From NCBI RefSeq assembly GCF_026240945.1, contig NZ_JAPFPY010000021.1, forward strand, positions 20,364-84,363: a DNA stretch of 64,000 nt, written 5' to 3'. Source of the DNA: Mycolicibacterium sp. J2. GTDB taxonomy: Bacteria > Actinomycetota > Actinomycetes > Mycobacteriales > Mycobacteriaceae. Positions 35,451 to 44,058 of this stretch are shown here, piece by piece. The notes under the pieces are model-generated. The model did no database searches. It saw only the letters and a program-made list of their open reading frames with translations, and was not told the DNA's origin. Both the position numbers and the translations under genes were made by a program. Within the stretch, counting starts at the first letter, position 1. Each line of letters starts with the position of its first letter.

Positions 35451-36119
35451 ATGAACCCAGAGGATGATCCCGAGGCCCGGATCCGGGCTCTGGAACAACC
35501 GCTCAGCGATATGGCCAGGGGATCCGAATTGGGCGCCGGCCACGGGACCGGCATGGGTTACCCTCCGCCGGGCGCGCAGTGGCCCTACCCCGCCAATTCA
35601 TATCCGCTCGGGTACCCGGCTGCGCCACCGGCACGTTCGGGCCTGCGGCCGTGGATGCTGATCGTCCCGATCACGCTGGTGTGCCTGGCGGCGGCCGGCG
35701 GCGTGGGCTGGGTGATCTACCAGAACGCCTCGTCCATCACCGGCACCCCCAGCATCTCCGGTGGCGGCGGCAGCCTCGTCGAGCCCCCGTCGAGTCGAGG
35801 ATCCGCCGTGACCCAGGCGCCGGGCGTCGTGCCGTCGCAGGCTGTCCCGCAGCCTGGCGACACCGTGAGCGTCTCCGGTATCGGCGCGGTCAAGTCGATG
35901 ACGTGCAATCAGAATGTGGTGGTGGTCAGCGGGGCCAACAACCGGGTCACCATCACCGGGCACTGCACCAGCCTGACGGTTTCCGGCTTCGAGAACAACG
36001 TCACCGTGGACACCGCCGACACCATCACCGCCGCCGGATTCGACAATCACATCGCTTTCCACTCGGGCGCCCCGGCGATCACCAAGTCCGGCGAAGGCAA
36101 TGTGGTCGAACAAGGTTAG
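35451..36119 (+). CDS. Membrane-anchored DUF3060 protein
   Basis: The 222-residue product begins with D-P-E-A-R-I-R-A-L-E-Q-P-L-S-D, a conserved cytoplasmic head seen in mycobacterial envelope proteins, followed by a Pro/Tyr-rich stretch and one transmembrane helix (P-W-M-L-I-V-P-I-T-L-V-C-L). The extracytoplasmic C-terminal half repeats a beta-rich pattern (V-V-V-S-G-A-N-N-R-V-T-I-T-G, V-S-G-F-E-N-N-V-T-V-D), the DUF3060 beta-solenoid. Two cysteines (M-T-C-N, G-H-C-T) may pair. Function unknown. The stop overlaps the convergent amidase by four bases. Confidence 0.83.
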   Translation: MNPEDDPEARIRALEQPLSDMARGSELGAGHGTGMGYPPPGAQWPYPANSYPLGYPAAPPARSGLRPWMLIVPITLVCLAAAGGVGWVIYQNASSITGTPSISGGGGSLVEPPSSRGSAVTQAPGVVPSQAVPQPGDTVSVSGIGAVKSMTCNQNVVVVSGANNRVTITGHCTSLTVSGFENNVTVDTADTITAAGFDNHIAFHSGAPAITKSGEGNVVEQG

Positions 36120-36973
36120 GTCGGCGGTAGCACCCTGAGCCGCAACGCCGCCGCGGTCGCGGGCCCTACGATGCCGTCGACCACCAACCCAGGTGTGCGG
36201 CGCTGGAATTCGCGCACCGCGGCGTCGGTCTCTGGACCGAAGAAGCCGTCGATCACCAGATCGCCCGCATACGCGGCGTAGGCGTACTTGAGCCGTCGCT
36301 GCAATTCGGCGACTTGCGGGCCCTGCGATCCGGTGAACAACAGGATGCCGGTGTATTCGCCCACCGGTACCGGTGGGCGGCGGTCGGCAGCGGGGTTGGT
36401 CAACTCACCGATGCGGACGCCGATATCGCGGCGCAGCAGGGCCATATCGATGGCACCCGGATCCCACTTGCCTTGGGCGTATCCCGCGTACTCCTTGTGC
36501 CCGATGGTTCGCGACGACGTCTGCCCCAACCTGCGATTGATCGCCGCGCAGCACCCGACAAGCGCGAAATATTGGGCATCCGGCCAGTTCTGGCGATGCG
36601 GCGCGAGCGGGCTGGTGCCGCTGTTGGCGCATTCGATCCCGATCAGATGCCAGTTGCCCATGTTCGCGGGCACCCATGGATACATCCCGATACCGGCATG
36701 CCACGCCACACCCAGCGCCACCACCGTCACCGTTCCATCCCTGGCGATGTGGAGTTGCGACAACGGCCCCGTCAGGTCCGGTCTGCCGACGGCGATTGAC
36801 GCCGCGGTGGCCCTGTCCGAACCGGTGTGATGCACCATCACCCCGCGGATGTCCTCGAAGGCACCGTGGCCTCGATCCCGCCAGCCCGGATACTCGACCA
36901 CGTCCAGCCCCTCGGCCCGCAGCACATCGGCCAGCCAGACCGGATCCCCCGCCCACGGTCGCCTCGACGGCAC
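36116..36973 (-). CDS. N-acetylmuramoyl-L-alanine amidase with peptidoglycan-binding domain
   Basis: The 285-residue protein has an Amidase_2 (PGRP-like) domain with zinc ligands in V-M-V-H-H-T-G-S (H48/H49) and H-K-E-Y-A plus W-H-A-G-I-G-M. A C-terminal PG_binding_1 domain follows (V-A-E-L-Q-R-R-L-K-Y, I-D-G-F-F-G-P-E-T, V-D-G-I-V-G-P-A-T). It resembles mycobacteriophage lysin A modules and the chromosomal Rv3594 (from memory). There is no signal peptide, so export or phage origin is open. AGGGGAG precedes the GTG start at 36973. Confidence 0.9.
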   Translation of the reverse strand: MPSRRPWAGDPVWLADVLRAEGLDVVEYPGWRDRGHGAFEDIRGVMVHHTGSDRATAASIAVGRPDLTGPLSQLHIARDGTVTVVALGVAWHAGIGMYPWVPANMGNWHLIGIECANSGTSPLAPHRQNWPDAQYFALVGCCAAINRRLGQTSSRTIGHKEYAGYAQGKWDPGAIDMALLRRDIGVRIGELTNPAADRRPPVPVGEYTGILLFTGSQGPQVAELQRRLKYAYAAYAGDLVIDGFFGPETDAAVREFQRRTPGLVVDGIVGPATAAALRLRVLPPT

Positions 36974-37139
36974 TGCGCTCCCCTCCCCCTGAGCCTCTAC
37001 CGCCGGCGCCTACCGGCGATCTCCACCCGATCTCCACCGAACCTCCAAGCGGCAGCACGCCCCGCGCCGACAGGATGGATACCAGTCAACCTACCCCCGG
37101 GCGCAGATCAATAAGCCCACTCGCACAAGGAGTCTCACC

Positions 37140-37472
37140 ATGAGAAGCATCATCGCCAAGCGCCTCGCCGCCGCCACGGCCGCGATCGCGGCGCCGCTCG
37201 GGACCGCGTTGATGATCGGCGCGTGGACGGCCCCGGGGGCGTCCGCGGCCGGAGAGTCAGCAGTGGTCACCATCGGCCTGTTGGAGGCGCAAGGTTTCGA
37301 TGTCAAGATCGACCGGGTGGGCGCTGCGCCCCTGGATCAGTGTGTGGTGACCGGAGTGCGGAATCCGCACGAGCGCACCGAGTTCGTCCGTGTCGGCGGA
37401 CGCGAGCACCGTGATGTCATTCCGGTGGTCGTGAATCGCACCGTGTCGGTGTCGTTGGACTGCTCCCGCTGA
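37140..37472 (+). CDS. Small exported two-cysteine protein, family copy 4
   Basis: The 110-residue product has a longer signal region (A-A-A-T-A-A-I-A-A-P-L-G-T-A-L-M-I-G-A-W) and then G-F-D-V-K-I-D-R-V-G-A-A-P-L-D-Q-C-V-V-T, G-V-R-N-P-H and V-S-L-D-C-S-R. It is the fourth member of the family within 9 kb. AAGGAG precedes the ATG. A strong hairpin follows the gene. Confidence 0.87.
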   Translation: MRSIIAKRLAAATAAIAAPLGTALMIGAWTAPGASAAGESAVVTIGLLEAQGFDVKIDRVGAAPLDQCVVTGVRNPHERTEFVRVGGREHRDVIPVVVNRTVSVSLDCSR

Positions 37473-37493
37473 GTTGCGGTTGGCCCCGACGCG

Positions 37494-37529
37494 CCACATG
37501 GGCGGCACCCGAAGGTGCCGCCCATGTGG
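37494..37529. terminator. Bidirectional terminator hairpin
   Basis: CCACATGGGCGGCACC and GGTGCCGCCCATGTGG form a perfect 16-bp stem with the tetraloop CGAA. It lies between the convergent small secreted gene (copy 4) and the 11-residue-repeat gene ending at 37543. Confidence 0.9.
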
Positions 37530-37542
37530 ATATCGCTGTCGC

Positions 37543-37977
37543 CTAGCCGTTTCCGCTGAGGAACTTCCCGATGTTCTTCACCAGGTTGCCGCCGAACTGG
37601 CCCGCATTCTTGCTCAGGTTGCTACCGGTCTTCCCGATGTTCGTCGACAGGTTTGTGGTGAACTTCCCGCTGTTGACGAGCAGGTTGGTGCCGGTCTTAC
37701 CCAGTTGCTGCTGCGCGTTGGATCCGACCTTTCCTGCGTTCACCAACAGATTGCTGCCGAAAACACCCAGGTTGTGCGACAGGTTGGACCCGAACTCCCC
37801 GATCGTCTGATTCGGGGTCGCCATGTTGCCCGTACTGGTGACGACATTCTGTTGCGAATCGGCGAATGCCGTGCCCGCGCCGGCCACACTTCCACCGATT
37901 GCGAGGGCCGTGGCCGTACCGGTCACCGCGATGACCCGCACCCATTTCCGGCTTTCCGACCCCACCTTGTGATCCAT
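37543..37977 (-). CDS. Exported 11-residue-repeat protein A
   Basis: The 144-residue product has a Sec signal ending A-G-T-A-F-A, then A-D-S-Q-Q-N-V-V-T and a region built entirely from seven consecutive 11-residue repeats plus a partial eighth, with consensus x-G-K-x-G-S/T-N-L-x-x-N (for example LGVFGSNLLVN, IGKTGSNLSKN). There are no cysteines. The periodicity could make an amphipathic 11/3 helix or a beta-solenoid. A second member is at 38498. GGAGGGAG precedes ATG 37977. I do not recognise a named family. Confidence 0.85.
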   Translation of the reverse strand: MDHKVGSESRKWVRVIAVTGTATALAIGGSVAGAGTAFADSQQNVVTSTGNMATPNQTIGEFGSNLSHNLGVFGSNLLVNAGKVGSNAQQQLGKTGTNLLVNSGKFTTNLSTNIGKTGSNLSKNAGQFGGNLVKNIGKFLSGNG

Positions 37978-38441
37978 GATTGCTCTCCCTCCAGCAAATC
38001 CCAACCGAGCCCGCCTAAGCTAGCACGTGGTCTGTGATGCAAACCACGATTGAAGTAGCCCCCGAGCGGAATATCCAAACCTGACGCGGCGGAAAAATAT
38101 TTGCCTGCAAGCGGCGGGGAATGTGGCAATCGGGCGGGCGATGCGCGGCCGGCCTGCCTCAGCCTGAGAAGGATACGCCCCCTGAACAGCCAGCAAGTTT
38201 TTACGTCCTCGACAAATTTGGGTTTACCAGCCCTGATTCGGTACCGGCGGTACCGCAGCTTCGTCGGGGCCTGAGCACCCGCCGCCGGCGCACTATCGAG
38301 CCAGCACGTTAGCTGTGTTTGTGGCAAATCAAAGGCCGCCCGGACACCGGATCGGCCACCGTGCCGACGTCGGAAGAAAATCGTGGCGCGACACGCCAGC
38401 AAAGAGCCGCGGCAGACTCTCGGTGGGCCGAGACACACCAG
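37978..38441. other. 464-bp noncoding stretch between the two repeat proteins
   Basis: I see no credible gene. The region is less GC-rich than its surroundings, and several short frames lack ribosome-binding sites. It must hold the promoter of repeat protein A on the minus strand, but no clear -10 could be chosen. Confidence 0.45.
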
Positions 38442-38469
38442 CGGCCCGCTCGCGAGGGCGAGCGGGCCG
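38442..38469. terminator. Terminator hairpin after repeat protein B
   Basis: CGGCCCGCTCGC (38442-38453) pairs with GCGAGCGGGCCG (38458-38469) around a GAGG loop. It lies just past the stop of the minus-strand gene at 38498. Confidence 0.8.
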
Positions 38470-38497
38470 GTGTGGTCGGGAGGCGAACCCCGCAGGA

Positions 38498-38959
38498 TCA
38501 GCCGCCGAGAACGGAGCCGATCGACTTGACCGCGTTACTGGCCGCCGACCCCAGCTGCTGCTGCGCGCTGCTGCCGGCTGACCCCAGCTGCTGCTGGGCA
38601 CTGCTGCCGGCCGCTCCCAGCTGCTGCTGGGCATCGCTGGCCGCGGTGCCACCGTTCTTCAACAGATTCGTGCCCACGGTCCCGAGGTTGATCTGACCGT
38701 CCGAGCCCACCTTGCCGCCGTTGACGAGCAGGTTCGTCCCCACGGTCCCGCCATTGACGAGCACATTGGTCCCGAACTGACCGAGCCGCTGCGACAGCGG
38801 GGTGGTCTTGTTGCCGATCTGAGTCAGCACATTTTGCTGAGAATCAGCAGCTGCAGTCCCGGCTGCAGCGGTGGCAATGCCCATCGCGGCAGCGAGGCCA
38901 CCACCGGCGATCGCCACTGTCGCGATCATCTTGCGCCCCATACCCTGACGTCGTTCCAT
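38498..38959 (-). CDS. Exported 11-residue-repeat protein B
   Basis: The 153-residue product has a signal peptide ending G-T-A-A-A and then A-D-S-Q-Q-N-V-L-T, matching repeat protein A. Eight 11-residue repeats follow: the first four are of the type LGQFGTNVLVN/GGTVGTNLLVN, and the last four change to Ala/Ser/Gln-rich units such as LGAAGSSAQQQ. The end is I-G-S-V-L-G-G. It is clearly a paralogue of the protein at 37543. GAAGGAGA precedes ATG 38959. No function is known to me. Confidence 0.85.
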   Translation of the reverse strand: MERRQGMGRKMIATVAIAGGGLAAAMGIATAAAGTAAADSQQNVLTQIGNKTTPLSQRLGQFGTNVLVNGGTVGTNLLVNGGKVGSDGQINLGTVGTNLLKNGGTAASDAQQQLGAAGSSAQQQLGSAGSSAQQQLGSAASNAVKSIGSVLGG

Positions 38960-39438
38960 CTCCGTCTCCTTCCAGCAAACTACTTTGTTGGCAAATGGAA
39001 GTTACCACAGCCATCGGCAAACGATCCATACCCGTGACCATCTTGCGATAAACCCACATGGATACCCAAGGCCAGAGGTTAGCTTTTGATGACCTTCGAT
39101 CGACCGAATCCAGCTGGGCAGACACCTTCAAAGGAAGCAATGAAGCGCAGTAACAGCAGTTCAAATACCTTTTCCGGGGGTGTCGCGGAGGTTCGGCAGC
39201 GGCATGCCCAACACGCCTCCAGCGTCTCCAAACGATGTTGCCAGCCAGGAACACACTGCGCGCCCGCCCGGGCGACCCCACCCGAGAGGGGTATATCGTC
39301 GTGACGTAGCTGTGCGTTACACATAGCTAATTGCTACCGAACAGCGAACCGGGCAACCGGGTATGCCAGGCGCATACGGCAGGGTCGCCGCTGCCCATCC
39401 AGCGGCGCAAACCGGCGTCAAAGCCGGCGAAGCAGAAC
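38960..39438. other. 479-bp noncoding stretch with one imperfect palindrome
   Basis: No gene is supported here. At 39307-39329 TAGCTGTG-CGTTA-CACATAGCTA is an imperfect inverted repeat downstream of the glycoside hydrolase gene; it may be a weak terminator or an operator. The remainder is comparatively AT-rich and upstream of repeat protein B. Confidence 0.45.
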
Positions 39439-40965
39439 TCAGCGTTGCTGAGTGAGAGAGACCCTTGTCCCGACAAACGGAGTCCAGGTGATCGAGCCGC
39501 GCTCGAACGTCACCTTGGTACTGGCGCCCGACCATCGCTCGTCCGAGGTCGCCAAGCCCAACTCGGGAACCCACGCCTTGACGAATTCCCTACTGGCCCA
39601 GTGCGCTCCGGTTGCCGGCGAGTACCAGATCCGGACGGGAGTGCTGCCGGTGAAGTCCTGGTAACCGTTCGCGAATGCCGATGTGGGCGTCACACGCCGG
39701 GCGCGAGCCAGATCGCCGACCGGCCCTGGCGAGGCGACGAATTGGCCCGGGGCAAGCTCCCACAACATGCCGCCCGTGCGCAGTTGCGCCGATACCTTGG
39801 AGGACGCCGCGAAGACCGGGCTGAGCACTTCACCGAGCGACGGATCCATATTGGCCGCGAACCGCTGGTAGACGGCGCCGGGCACCGGCGGCGCCGCCAC
39901 CACCTGAGCCGACGGCTTGGCCGTCCAGTTCGAGCGATACACGCCGAAGCGGTCGTCGTCGGCCCAGCTCGAACTGTTCAGATCGCGTGTGGTGTAGAGC
40001 ATCAGCGGTCCGCCGTAGGGCAGTTGCCGCCAGCTGCCGATCATGTCGGACATCAACGCCGCCTGGGTCGCCTCGGAAACCCTGTTGGTAGGCGCACCGA
40101 ACTCGGTGATCCAGATCGTCTTTGCGCCTTCATTATTGGCGAGCATGGTCTGCCGCAGCCGCACCAGCTGATCGAGCGGGGAATCGCTTTGATACATCCC
40201 GTCGGAGAACTTCATGCTGTAGCTGTAGGGGTGATACGACAGCGCATCGAAATACGGAGCGGCGCCGGCGGCATACATCTTGGACAGGAACGTCACCGGA
40301 TTGATCGTGAAAGCGCCCCATGTCTTTCCCGAACCGAGCACCCCGCCCAGCACGGTGGCCGTCGGATCGACCGCCTTGATCCTGGGGTACGCCGCTTTGA
40401 GGAGGTCGGTGTAACCGGCCGGATCCGGAAACGGCCGATAGCCGATGATGCCGTTGGGTTCGTTCCAGATCTCGTATGCAGCGATCTTGCCCCTGTACCG
40501 CTGAGCCACCTGCGCGGTGAATATCCCGTAGGCGTCCGGCGAAGCTGGACGGCCATGTGGCGGTATGGCCCCGGCCGCTGCCGCCCACAACGGGCTCGAC
40601 GTGATGGCACAGATGATCGATATGTTCGCCGCGGCCGCGGCTGTCACCACGCGGTCGGCGCGGGACCAGTCGAAGCTCCCCCTGGTGGCCTCCACACCGG
40701 CCCACGGGATGCCGATTCGAACGGTGTGGATATTGCTCGCAACCCAGCGCTGGACCGTTTGCGCAATCTGGTCGTCGTTGTAGAAGAAGACCTGCGAGTC
40801 GGCGAAGCCCAAGGTGGACGCCGAAACGGCCAGCGGGGCGACGCGGTCGGATTCCACCGGGCGATGCCGTTGCGACGTAGGCACCAGCGCCAGCGTCGCC
40901 ACCGTCAGTACCGAGACGGTGATCGACGCGGCGGCCCGAGAGTATTTACGGGCAGGGTTGATCAT
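39439..40965 (-). CDS. Exported glycoside hydrolase (clan GH-A, GH39/GH5-like)
   Basis: The 508-residue product has an N-terminal signal/anchor (I-T-V-S-V-L-T-V-A-T-L-A-L-V) and a TIM-barrel with acid/base Glu169 in E-I-W-N-E-P-N and nucleophile Glu288 in I-W-I-T-E-F-G-A-P, spaced as in clan GH-A. The C-terminal ~130 residues contain an LGFP-like segment (I-W-Y-S-P-A-T-G-A-H-W). LGFP repeats are thought to anchor proteins to the mycobacterial cell wall. The substrate is unknown; arabinan or other wall glycans are candidates. The start is uncertain: ATG 40965 has CGGAGG too close, and GTG 40977 is an alternative. Confidence 0.82.
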   Translation of the reverse strand: MINPARKYSRAAASITVSVLTVATLALVPTSQRHRPVESDRVAPLAVSASTLGFADSQVFFYNDDQIAQTVQRWVASNIHTVRIGIPWAGVEATRGSFDWSRADRVVTAAAAANISIICAITSSPLWAAAAGAIPPHGRPASPDAYGIFTAQVAQRYRGKIAAYEIWNEPNGIIGYRPFPDPAGYTDLLKAAYPRIKAVDPTATVLGGVLGSGKTWGAFTINPVTFLSKMYAAGAAPYFDALSYHPYSYSMKFSDGMYQSDSPLDQLVRLRQTMLANNEGAKTIWITEFGAPTNRVSEATQAALMSDMIGSWRQLPYGGPLMLYTTRDLNSSSWADDDRFGVYRSNWTAKPSAQVVAAPPVPGAVYQRFAANMDPSLGEVLSPVFAASSKVSAQLRTGGMLWELAPGQFVASPGPVGDLARARRVTPTSAFANGYQDFTGSTPVRIWYSPATGAHWASREFVKAWVPELGLATSDERWSGASTKVTFERGSITWTPFVGTRVSLTQQR

Positions 40966-41184
40966 CCTCCGACGCACGCATACCCAATCTCTCTGACCCC
41001 CTGCCGGCCCAGACGTCATTCTCACGTACAGACCATTGCCAGCCCGCAATCCAATTCGGCGTGTCGAGTAAACGATGGGACTGCGTAATGCGCGGTATTG
41101 GCCACTGCGGGCAAAGTTTGAATCCGCAGCATCAACTCTCGTGCGCACGGACGAATAACCCGGCGTCAGTGCAAGAATTGCACC

Positions 41185-41958
41185 ATGTCCGCCGACTCGA
41201 CCGACTACCCGCGCAACGCCGCCGATCGAGGCCGAGTCGAGCCCGCCCCGCGCCGGGTCCGCGGCTACTGCAACGGCACCCTCATCTTCGACACCACGGC
41301 GGCCCGCTACGTCTGGGAAGTGCCGTATTACCCGCAGTACTACATCCCGCTGGCCGATGTCCGCGCCGCGCACCTGGTGGACGATGACCATCCGCAACAC
41401 AGCCAGTTCGGGCCGTTCCGGCTGCACTCGGTGGTGGCCGGCGAGGTCACCGTCGCGTCGGCGGCACGGGTTTTCGACGCCGACGGCAATGGCCTACTGC
41501 CCGGGCATGTGCGCTTCGAGTGGACCAGCCTGCAGTGGTTCGAGGAAGACGAACGCATCGTCGGGCATCCGCGCAATCCGTACACCCGCGTCGATGCCCT
41601 GCGCTCGCACCGCCACGTCGTCGTCGCGTTGGACGACGTGGTGCTGGCCGAATCCCACAGCCCGGTGCTGTTGTTCGAAACGGGGCTCCCGACAAGGTAT
41701 TACCTAGACCGCACCGATGTGTGTTTCGAGCATCTGGTGCCCAGCGAGACGCAGACGCTGTGTCCCTACAAGGGCACCACCACCGGCTACTGGTCGGTGC
41801 GCACCGGCGACGCCGTCCACCCGGATCTGGCCTGGGTGTACGACTACCCACTGCCCGCGGTGGCCCCCATCGGCGGCCTGGTCGCGTTCTACAACGAGAA
41901 GGTCGACATCACCGTCGACGGCGCACGGTTACCGCGCCCGGCAACGCATTTCAGCTGA
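41185..41958 (+). CDS. DUF427 protein with two domains
   Basis: The 257-residue protein contains two DUF427 units: the first around R-V-R-G-Y-C-N-G-T-L-I-F-D-T-T-A-A-R-Y-V-W-E, the second around V-V-V-A-L-D-D-V-V-L-A-E-S, ending with C-P-Y-K-G-T-T-T-G-Y-W-S-V and V-A-P-I-G-G-L-V-A-F-Y-N-E-K-V-D. The C-P-Y-K-G and F-Y-N-E-K-V motifs are diagnostic for the family, which has no established reaction. No signal peptide is seen. Confidence 0.88.
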   Translation: MSADSTDYPRNAADRGRVEPAPRRVRGYCNGTLIFDTTAARYVWEVPYYPQYYIPLADVRAAHLVDDDHPQHSQFGPFRLHSVVAGEVTVASAARVFDADGNGLLPGHVRFEWTSLQWFEEDERIVGHPRNPYTRVDALRSHRHVVVALDDVVLAESHSPVLLFETGLPTRYYLDRTDVCFEHLVPSETQTLCPYKGTTTGYWSVRTGDAVHPDLAWVYDYPLPAVAPIGGLVAFYNEKVDITVDGARLPRPATHFS

Positions 41959-41964
41959 CGTCTG

Positions 41965-42270
41965 TCAGGAAATGCCGTTGATCCCCGGATGCTGACCGCC
42001 CGGCACCGTCGGGGCCGGAGGTGCGACCACCGAAGGGGTGAACAGGTTGCCGCCGGTCGGGTTGACCGACTTCTCGGTCGGCGCCAGCGTCGCCGACGGG
42101 CTCGCCGGAGCACTCGTGGTGGTCTCCGTCGTTGTCGTAGTGGTCGTCGTGCTGGTGCTCGGGCTCTCCTTGCCGCTGTTACCGCACGCGGCACTCAAGC
42201 CGCCGACGGCGACAATGGCCAAGGCCCCCACGGCGACACCGACCCGGCGCCGCAGAATCTGTGAATTCAC
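41965..42270 (-). CDS. Small lipoprotein type A, copy 1
   Basis: The 101-residue product has a lipobox L-S-A-A-C-G, a Thr-rich spacer (eight Thr in a row, then E-T-T-T) and a conserved tail N-P-T-G-G-N-L-F-T-P-S-V-V-A-P-P-A-P ending H-P-G-I-N-G-I-S. It is expected to be lipid-anchored outside the cell. It follows type B copy 1 by 40 bases. A near-identical tail occurs in copy 2 at 48583. Confidence 0.83.
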   Translation of the reverse strand: MNSQILRRRVGVAVGALAIVAVGGLSAACGNSGKESPSTSTTTTTTTTETTTSAPASPSATLAPTEKSVNPTGGNLFTPSVVAPPAPTVPGGQHPGINGIS

Positions 42271-42310
42271 GTTGCTGTCCTTTTCTAGGCTGCCCGGCTT
42301 CTACGGCTGA

Positions 42311-42598
42311 CTACGAAGTGTGCCGATGTACGCCGGGCGGTTCGGTCGCTGCGGGCGGTGCCAGCACCGTGGGCGTGAACAGGTTGCCGCCGCCGGGGAC
42401 GATCGACTTCTCGGTCGGCGCCACCGTTACCGACGTGGTCGTCGGCGTCGTGGTGGTTGTCGTGGTGGTCGTGGTCGTGGTGCTCGAGGGAGCCTCCTTG
42501 CCGCCCGATCCACATGCCGCGGTCAGACCGCCCAGCGCGACCAGCGCCGCGCATCCGACCGTCATCCCGATCCGCCGAACCACTATCCGAGAAGCCAT
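42311..42598 (-). CDS. Small lipoprotein type B, copy 1
   Basis: The 95-residue product has lipobox L-T-A-A-C-G, a poly-Thr linker and the shared segment G-G-N-L-F-T-P-T-V-L-A-P-P, but ends P-P-G-V-H-R-H-T-S instead of the type A tail. ATG 42598 is chosen as the start of the signal peptide; an in-frame start 120 bases upstream adds residues with no lipoprotein character. It is the first gene of the B-A cassette on the minus strand. Confidence 0.82.
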   Translation of the reverse strand: MASRIVVRRIGMTVGCAALVALGGLTAACGSGGKEAPSSTTTTTTTTTTTTPTTTSVTVAPTEKSIVPGGGNLFTPTVLAPPAATEPPGVHRHTS

Positions 42599-42743
42599 GA
42601 CATCTGTCCTATCCGAGGGGCCGCACCCGCGGTGCACCAACGAGCCACCTACCATCGTGGCATACACCAGCCGGCTGTGTGCGCCCAGCGCCTTGCCCGC
42701 AAGTTTCCCGTGCGACAACTGGATACGGGCTTGGAGTCACCCG

Positions 42744-44048
42744 TCAGGAACCCGTGGACTGCGCACCGACCCGTTCGATGGCATCGGCTCCGACCCGCAA
42801 CCCGTCGCGAGCCCTGATCGCCGCGCCGATGCCGGCCAACTTGGCGCGCAGGTCGTCGTCGGCCAGCAGCCGCTCGACCGCCGCGGTGAGGTCCTGGTCG
42901 GCGAAACCGTAGGTGTTCAACCGGATCCCGAAGCCGAGTTCGTCGATCCGCTGCGCGTTCTCGTACTGATCCCAGAACAGCGGAAGCACGATCAGCGGTT
43001 TGCCGAAGTGCAGCGTCTCGGTGACAGTGTTGTTTCCACCATGGGAGATCACCAGGTCGACCTGCGGGATGACCTTCGTCTGCGGCAGCATCTGCGCACC
43101 GACCATATTGTCGGCCAGCATGATTCGATCCGCCTGCGGACCCATGCTGACGATGTAGCGATGCCGGGTGGTGCCCAACACGTCGACCAGGCGCTGCATC
43201 AGTTCGACGTCCGCGCCACCGAGGGAACCCAGCGACAGGTAGATCAGCGCGCTACCGTCGGGCCGGTCGGCGACGGCGGCGGGCAGCAGGTACTCCTCGT
43301 CGGTTTCGCGGACGCTGGAGTCCATCCGCACCCAGGTACTGTCCAACGGCCGGGACTGTAGGTAGTCCGCTTCGGCCGGGTAGACGTACAAGTTGGCGGC
43401 GTTGTCGCGCGGCATGAACTCCAGTTCCGGCAGCGGGGCCGCGCCCTGGGCCTGCACCCACTCGTTGAACTCGGACCACATGGCGCGGTGGGTGCGATCG
43501 TATTCGGCGCGGTAGGCGTCCCAATGCGACCGATCTGCGCTGGGCAGTCCGGAAAATGGCGGGGGCACATCGGGTCCCGTGACCTCCAGCGGGCTACAGG
43601 ACACGATGCGGACGAATGGCACCCCCGCCGAGGCCAGCGCGGGGAACAGCACGACATTGTCCTCGACGATGACGTCCGGACGATGCGTGGCGATGATCTC
43701 CCGCAGGCGTGGCTCGCAGTACTTGGCGCCGTCGATCAGCGCCTGATAGGTCGGCTGGATGAACGTCTGCAGCTGCTCGACCGTCGGTTTACGGAATTCC
43801 GGTGCGGTCTCGGCGATGAAGTCGGTCCAGAACTTGCCGGGATCGTCGTCCTCGGCGCCGGCCACCGGCTCGGCGAGATCCACGAGCTCCTCGACGAAGC
43901 CGAACGGCGCAAGCTTTCCCGCCCAAGAGCTTTCGGCCGCGAACACGATCCGGTGACCCCGGTCGCGCAGTACGGCTGCCAGGCCGATGCACTGATTCGT
44001 CGGCCCGTAGGCCGACTCCGGCCAGAACATGATGGTCAATGCGGTCAT
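42744..44048 (-). CDS. GT1 (MGT-type) glycosyltransferase
   Basis: The 434-residue GT-B glycosyltransferase begins I-M-F-W-P-E-S-A-Y-G-P-T-N and has the C-terminal sugar-nucleotide site I-S-H-G-G-N-N-T-V-T-E followed by P-L-F-W-D-Q-Y-E-N-A. It resembles macrolide, rhamnosyl or glycolipid transferases that modify small lipophilic acceptors. A TetR gene lies 10 bases upstream on the same strand and very likely regulates it, so the acceptor may be a toxic compound or an envelope lipid. Confidence 0.9.
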   Translation of the reverse strand: MTALTIMFWPESAYGPTNQCIGLAAVLRDRGHRIVFAAESSWAGKLAPFGFVEELVDLAEPVAGAEDDDPGKFWTDFIAETAPEFRKPTVEQLQTFIQPTYQALIDGAKYCEPRLREIIATHRPDVIVEDNVVLFPALASAGVPFVRIVSCSPLEVTGPDVPPPFSGLPSADRSHWDAYRAEYDRTHRAMWSEFNEWVQAQGAAPLPELEFMPRDNAANLYVYPAEADYLQSRPLDSTWVRMDSSVRETDEEYLLPAAVADRPDGSALIYLSLGSLGGADVELMQRLVDVLGTTRHRYIVSMGPQADRIMLADNMVGAQMLPQTKVIPQVDLVISHGGNNTVTETLHFGKPLIVLPLFWDQYENAQRIDELGFGIRLNTYGFADQDLTAAVERLLADDDLRAKLAGIGAAIRARDGLRVGADAIERVGAQSTGS

Positions 44049-44058
44049 GGGTAGCCCT

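Noticed and set aside
39086..39304. Short open frames between repeat protein B and the glycoside hydrolase
   Set aside because: No ribosome-binding site and no coding bias; composition fits noncoding sequence.
42110..42160. Simple-sequence (GTC/GTG)n tract as a contingency locus
   Set aside because: It encodes the poly-Thr linker with mixed Thr codons, so it is not a pure repeat. Length variation between the four lipoproteins is small.
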